From DATDOY01 sp035293045 (GTDB lineage Bacteria; Actinomycetota; Acidimicrobiia; IMCC26256; JACPCJ01), in contig DATDOY010000245.1 in assembly GCA_035293045.1 (NCBI GenBank), forward strand, positions 1 to 15,070: DNA of 15,070 nt. The letters are read 5' to 3'. Both the position numbers and the translations under genes were made by a program. Every line of letters begins with the position of its first letter. Positions within the stretch are counted from its first letter, which is position 1. Below, in pieces: positions 13,452-15,070 of the stretch. The notes below the pieces were generated by a model that did not search any database, was not told where the DNA came from, and was given only the letters and a program-made list of their open reading frames with translations.

Positions 13452-14843
13452 ATGGGCGTGGCGGTCCCCACGCGGAGCGTGCGCCTCGGCGATCCGCTCC
13501 GTCGCGCCTTCCTCGACGAGCTGCGCCGGCGCGTCCTCCTCCCGCGCCAACTCGCGGGGGAATGGACGATGGCGAAGGCGGACCTCGCGGTCGGGCTCGT
13601 GGATCTCGGCGGCCCCCTTCTGGTGTTGTCGGCCGGGACCCTCGACGAGGACGAGCGCCGCTGGACGTTGCGACAGTCGCTCGATGACTTCGACGGCGGA
13701 GATCTTGTCGACCGCCGGGCCGCCGAACTCGTGGGTGCCGGCCACGAGCCGCTCGACGCGAGGAGGCTCGCCGGCGAGGACACCGCCGCGCTCGTCGAGG
13801 CCATCGTCGCCGCCCTCGAGCGAGTCGCCGAGTTGCGTCCAGAGCAGGCGTCGGTGCCCCGCGGTCTCGCCGCCGCAATCCGCCACGCCCTGCACGGGAA
13901 CGTCGACCTCGCCGGCGCGGAACGATCGCCCGCGGTCGACGACCGAGCGGAAACGCACGAGGAAGACCAGGACTACGAGGAGGACCAGGACTACACGGAA
14001 GACGCCGAGCCGGCGCGCGAGCGCATCAGTTCGTCGGTCAGCGTCACCCGTCCGACCCCTCGCCGGCGCCGAGGCGGCGCGGCGCGGACGCTGCTCTGGG
14101 TCGTGATCCTCGGCGCGCTCGCCACCGCCGTCGCCGTGGGAACGAGGGACGGCGCTCGTCGCGATCCCTCGAGCGCCTCCGCCACCGAACGAACGGCGCC
14201 GACGGCGGCGGCTGCGGTGCTCTCGGACCACGTCATCGCGGGCCGCAACCGCGACGGCTCACCCGTGCGTTTCGATCCGTGTCGAAGCTACGAGTTCGTC
14301 GTGAACCCGGGAACGCTGGCTCCCGAAGAAGCGATCGCCGAGGTCGGCGCGGCCTTTGCCGCCCTCGAGGGGGGCACGGGCGTCGCCTTCCGGTTCGCCG
14401 GGGTGTCCTCGAACCGGTTCCCCCACCCCATCGACCCGGCGAACCCGCCCGGTCTCCCCATGGTCGTGAGCTACGAGCGCCAGGTCGATTCGCCGGCATT
14501 GCGGGAAGGCGCATCGACCCACCACGACGGCGCCCCGCCTCTGGGGGGCCTAGCGGTCGGCACGCCCCGTCAGGTGCGCCCCGACCTCACCGTCCTCGTC
14601 GGGGGCGCGCTGGTGATCGATGAAACCCTGACCGCCGAGCAGCGGGCCCGCATCCTGCTTCATGAACTCGGGCACCTCGCCGGCCTCGGCCACGCCGCCG
14701 ACCCCGACCAGATCATGGCACCCACGGTCCCCGAAACCGGCCCGATCGCCTACCGCGCCGGCGACTTGGCGGGGTTGGCTGCGGTCGGTGGCGCGAGCGG
14801 TTGCGCGCTGACCGACGCCGAACGGGCGACGGTCTTCGCCTGA
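13452..14843 (+). CDS. Single-pass membrane metalloprotease with metzincin-type HExGHxxGxxH site
   Basis: The ATG at 13452 gives 463 residues. The N-terminal region (1 to about 160) looks like a soluble cytoplasmic domain of unknown family. An acidic linker contains a duplicated EEDQDY, then comes a basic RRRR and one membrane helix (about 212-230). The outer part (about 240-463) has DPC (275-277), the typical entry of matrixin-like actinobacterial proteases. The zinc site is HELGHLAGLGH (404-414), with His404, His408 and His414 as ligands and Glu405 as catalyst. Met422 in IMAP is the likely Met-turn. Cys277 and Cys451 could form a disulfide. It probably cuts proteins outside the membrane. 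It lies 16 bp after the peptidoglycan hydrolase gene, so the two are likely co-transcribed and functionally related. The substrate is unknown. Confidence 0.8.
   Translation: MGVAVPTRSVRLGDPLRRAFLDELRRRVLLPRQLAGEWTMAKADLAVGLVDLGGPLLVLSAGTLDEDERRWTLRQSLDDFDGGDLVDRRAAELVGAGHEPLDARRLAGEDTAALVEAIVAALERVAELRPEQASVPRGLAAAIRHALHGNVDLAGAERSPAVDDRAETHEEDQDYEEDQDYTEDAEPARERISSSVSVTRPTPRRRRGGAARTLLWVVILGALATAVAVGTRDGARRDPSSASATERTAPTAAAAVLSDHVIAGRNRDGSPVRFDPCRSYEFVVNPGTLAPEEAIAEVGAAFAALEGGTGVAFRFAGVSSNRFPHPIDPANPPGLPMVVSYERQVDSPALREGASTHHDGAPPLGGLAVGTPRQVRPDLTVLVGGALVIDETLTAEQRARILLHELGHLAGLGHAADPDQIMAPTVPETGPIAYRAGDLAGLAAVGGASGCALTDAERATVFA
13959..13994 (+). repeat. Two tandem 18-bp units encoding EEDQDY
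   Basis: 13959-13976 and 13977-13994 are identical except for one A/G difference at the sixth base. The repeat is in frame in the metalloprotease and encodes EEDQDY twice in the acidic linker before the membrane helix. It looks like a recent duplication; longer or shorter versions may occur in related strains. Confidence 0.75.
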
Positions 14844-14853
14844 AACCGGTTCA

Positions 14854-15070
14854 TCAAGGGATTACGAGCATGCCGAGCTCGGCTTCGAGTTGCTGGCGTG
14901 GCTTCAACCCGAGCGACGACCGTTCGAGCCGCCCGTTTCGGAACAGGCCGATGAGCGGAATGCTCTGCACGTCGAACGCCTGGGCGATCTGCGGATTCTC
15001 GTCGATGTTGAGCTTCACGAACTTGTAGGCGCCCTCGCGCATCTTCGCCATTTGGTCGAGGATCGGAGCC
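14854..15070 (-). CDS. Thioredoxin, C-terminal part (5' end beyond the window)
   Basis: Reading on the minus strand, the visible 72 residues begin A-P-I-L-D-Q, the residues that normally follow the CGPC active site. The CGPC itself therefore lies just outside the window. The remainder shows KLNIDENPQIAQAFDVQSIP (a typical central strand and helix with the cis-proline Pro), then LIGLFRNGRLERSSLGLKP and a final helix. This is the thioredoxin core after the active site. It would be a cytoplasmic dithiol-disulfide reductase. It converges on the metalloprotease gene, with only 10 bp between the stop codons. Confidence 0.85.
   Translation of the reverse strand, partial: APILDQMAKMREGAYKFVKLNIDENPQIAQAFDVQSIPLIGLFRNGRLERSSLGLKPRQQLEAELGMLVIP

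Noticed and set aside
14844..14851. AACCGGTT palindrome between convergent genes as a terminator
   Set aside because: It is only 8 bp with no loop, in a 10-bp gap; it cannot form a stable hairpin.

Overview
This 15 kb window is GC-rich chromosomal DNA (roughly 70% G+C by eye), densely packed and with strong G/C third-position bias. The gene set is DUF3040, an LppM-like lipoprotein, a MoxR/DUF58/TgpA operon, a RipC-like NlpC/P60 hydrolase, an F420/FMN split-barrel protein and a small actinobacterial HNH protein. This points to a high-GC actinomycete, most likely an uncultured or marine/soil relative of Acidimicrobiia. That placement is inference from protein style, not a computed result. I see no tRNA, rRNA, insertion sequence, CRISPR array or phage gene; it looks like core chromosome.

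Layout. (1) 3-254 (+) is the 3' end of a probable Gfo/Idh/MocA oxidoreductase. It converges on 291-1370 (-), a membrane-anchored two-domain copper oxidase resembling class II (AniA-type) nitrite reductase. (2) Divergent from that, 1639-1998 (+) encodes a DUF3040 membrane protein with a promoter that predicts a leaderless mRNA, followed closely by a MerR-type regulator (2010-2480, +). (3) The regulator converges, with overlapping stop codons, on a three-gene minus-strand operon read MoxR (6940-5957), DUF58 (5952-4660), TgpA-like transglutaminase (4663-2477). (4) On the plus strand follow a small conserved actinobacterial protein (6986-7315) and an HNH endonuclease-fold protein (7349-7864). (5) A convergent 179-bp spacer with repeats separates these from a minus-strand operon: FMN/F420 split-barrel protein (10139-9621), dienelactone-hydrolase family protein (9621-8944) and an LppM-like lipoprotein with a 13-proline tail (8925-8044). 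(6) A thioredoxin-fold-like protein lacking CxxC (10235-10717, +) overlaps tail-to-tail with fumC (12128-10710, -). (7) Divergent from fumC is a cell-envelope pair on the plus strand: a secreted coiled-coil NlpC/P60 peptidoglycan hydrolase (12221-13435) and a single-pass metzincin-like zinc protease (13452-14843). (8) The window ends inside a minus-strand thioredoxin (14854-15070).

How the genes work together. The best-supported functional units are the MoxR-DUF58-TgpA operon (AAA+ chaperone, its usual vWA/DUF58 partner, and a membrane transglutaminase-like enzyme, linked to the envelope) and the NlpC/P60 plus metalloprotease pair (possible wall-remodelling enzyme and processing protease). 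DUF3040, DUF58, MoxR and TgpA genes often lie together near the cell-division cluster in other actinomycetes. Here DUF3040 has moved to the opposite strand and no division genes are in view. The most distinctive points are the lipoprotein anchored at both ends with a Pro13 tail, the protease-hydrolase pair, the conserved small protein next to the HNH protein, and the repeated use of overlapping or touching convergent gene ends.
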